DNA from: Litsea cubeba
Taxonomy: Eukaryota; Streptophyta; Magnoliopsida; Laurales; Lauraceae
Reading direction: 5' to 3'
DNA length: 64,000 nucleotides
Assembly (NCBI GenBank): GCA_012931725.1
Contig: CM022946.1
Span: 71,879,099 to 71,943,098 of the forward strand
Positions 63,001 through 64,000 of this stretch are shown here, in pieces. The translations under genes were made by a program, and so were the position numbers. The notes beneath the pieces were generated by a model. That model had not been told where the DNA came from. It made no database searches and was given only the letters and a program-made list of their open reading frames with translations. Position 1 is the first letter of the stretch, and every line of letters starts with the position of its first letter.

Positions 63001-63218
63001 GCGCGTCTGGGTGGCGCGACTTCTTCTGACGAGGTCGAGGCCTCGTGCCCCTCTTGGAGTGGGAACTCGATAAAGAGCTGAGAGCCTAAACGGCCCCCGC
63101 CTGCAGTCGTGCCATGCACCGTACGGGAGCGTCCTTGAGGAGGGACGTCCGTCGGCGGTGGTGGCAGCTCGAGCGCTGCCCTTGAGGATTCTACGCCCTT
63201 CTTGGCTTTCGGAGGCAT
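59787..63218 (-). pseudogene. gag-pol: Gag-protease-RT (5' part) of element D
   Basis: From ATG 63218 (MPPKAKKGVESSRAALEL), about 70 bp after the primer site; upstream codons belong to the leader. An Arg/Ser-rich N-terminal third with a coiled coil (LLQKQLQKQERLIRELQQQL). Gag core near residues 280-410 (DLPLKWFCSLPEQSVSSWKE, LKKFQAYTVVPKKEGDLIA). A His/Cys motif CAFHKGNGHRTEEC near residue 525. Protease VDSGSSSEVLYYD with catalytic D675. RT fingers VVVKKKTGKWRVCVDFTDLN and VMPFGLKNAGATYQRLV. The frame is lost just before YIDD and runs on to 59787 in nonsense. Confidence 0.9.
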
Positions 63219-63285
63219 GGCTTCTGAATGGTTGAGGTTAAGAAGGTTGGGAAGGTTTTTGAGATTTTGAGAGGTTGGGATATTA

Positions 63286-63305
63286 CTTCCCCACAGACGG
63301 CGCCG
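63286..63305 (-). other. Primer-binding site, element D
   Basis: On the minus strand, two to three bases after the LTR end CTACA, GGCGCCGTCTGTGGGGAAG follows. This is the type of primer site often seen in Tat elements. Confidence 0.7.
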
Positions 63306-63307
63306 AT

Positions 63308-64000
63308 TGTAGGTGCAGAAAATTATGACCCACAATAAGAGGGTGCCTTACAGGACTTATCCAAGAAGATGGTGTTGAGTGGAGATGACTGGATGCCGTC
63401 CGGAAGCCTGAAAGGGAGTAGCAAACGGTCAGAGGACCCTGGCCTGGGCGGCGCAAGGCTCTCCGATGCCAAAGTCAGTATGGGAACTGGAACTGTGGAA
63501 GGAGAGGGAGAAGAGAGGCAGAGTAAGGGCTCTGTGAAATAGATTGCGCGTACCTTGCATGGTGCATGGGGGTCTATTTATAGAGGTTTGGATCGTATCT
63601 TTCAGAAGATATCTTGGTGTGGGTCCCATGATTCGACTGGGAAGTCATGATCAGCCCACAAAGTAATAAATGCAGTCTAATCCGGCCCACTCAGCATTTA
63701 ATGCTAGTCGGGTCAGCCCACATTGCATTAAATGCATGTCTTGTTGGGCCAGACTGTGTTAGGCGCCTTTGGCGGTTGGAGTATCAGCGGATCTGCCCTC
63801 GGGCCTTGCCCTGATGTGGCCTCAGCCGCTGGATGCTGCCATGTCAGCGATCTGATGAAGATAGCGGGCGGCTGGATGTCGCGTCTGTCCCACTAGCGCG
63901 TGACCCTATCCCTCCACGTGCCTGATGACGTGGGGGATGAGGGACGCAGGTGAAGGTTCTTTCTCGCTTCGGCTACTGTCCTGGCTCCATCAGCCGAGGT
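63308..64000 (-). repeat. 5' LTR of element D, cut by window end
   Basis: 693 bp of the LTR, nearly identical to 28702-29394. A TATA box CCTCTATAAATAG lies on the minus strand at about 63575-63587. The remaining ~265 bp and the outer target duplication lie outside. Confidence 0.93.

Larger units (their letters stand above)
28702..64000 (-). mobile_element. Element D: Tat-type Ty3/gypsy retrotransposon carrying element C, 5' LTR cut by window end
   Basis: On the minus strand: 5' LTR from beyond 64000 to 63308, primer-binding site, gag-pol (63218-57470), repeats, antisense units, polypurine tract and 3' LTR (29659-28702). Element C with its CTTTC duplications is inserted between 32224 and 55468, in the last exon of D's antisense gene. 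Excluding C, the visible part of D is about 12 kb. The two LTRs differ at two positions that I noticed over the ~690 bp available, so D is recent. Confidence 0.93.

Noticed and set aside
1..64000. One inverted duplication of a whole nested locus
   Set aside because: A is inserted in B's protease but C in D's antisense gene, and B and D differ too much; the nests arose independently.

Overview
The 64 kb come from a plant nuclear genome, most likely an angiosperm with a large, repeat-rich genome. About 60 kb is LTR retrotransposon. All four elements belong to the Ty3/gypsy Tat-Ogre-type lineage, judged by an extra archaeal-type RNase H between RNase H and integrase, polypurine tracts ending in a G-run plus CATT or CAAT, and large antisense genes between pol and the 3' LTR. 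I see no tRNA, rRNA, CRISPR array or bacterial feature.

Layout: two nests pointing at each other around a 3.5 kb island. Left nest: element A (+, from before the window to 15792) sits inside element B (+, 15793-25158) and splits B in its protease at the catalytic DSGSS motif. Island: 25159-28701, with a probable decayed Ty1/copia LTR and two consecutive exons that look like the 3' end of a host gene. Right nest: element D (-, 28702 to beyond 64000) contains the complete element C (-, 32225-55467; 23,243 bp; LTRs of 2341 and 2359 bp; target duplication CTTTC at 32220-32224 and 55468-55472). A and C are one family in opposite orientation. B and D are two related families, also opposed. By eye C has nearly identical LTRs, so it is young. 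D's 5' LTR fragment differs from its 3' LTR at two sites that I noticed. B is the most decayed.

In the sense direction each element makes Gag and a protease-reverse transcriptase-RNase H-archaeal RNase H-integrase polyprotein. C also has a basic 367-aa ORF1 whose stop codon overlaps the gag start as ATGA. On the antisense strand each element carries a eukaryotic-style gene: a TATA box, GT-AG introns and a protein ending in a coiled coil. In A and C the N-terminal part resembles the plant mobile domain; in B and D it resembles the 'putative gypsy type transposon' domain. B and D share a second, short antisense unit downstream of that gene, with a conserved G-box, TATA box, start context and a poly(A)-like end. 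These antisense units, and the arrays of micro-hairpin repeats downstream of pol in A and C, are the most interesting content. Most coding regions carry breaks: one-base indels at homopolymers in A and C, and mainly C-to-T type nonsense changes in B.
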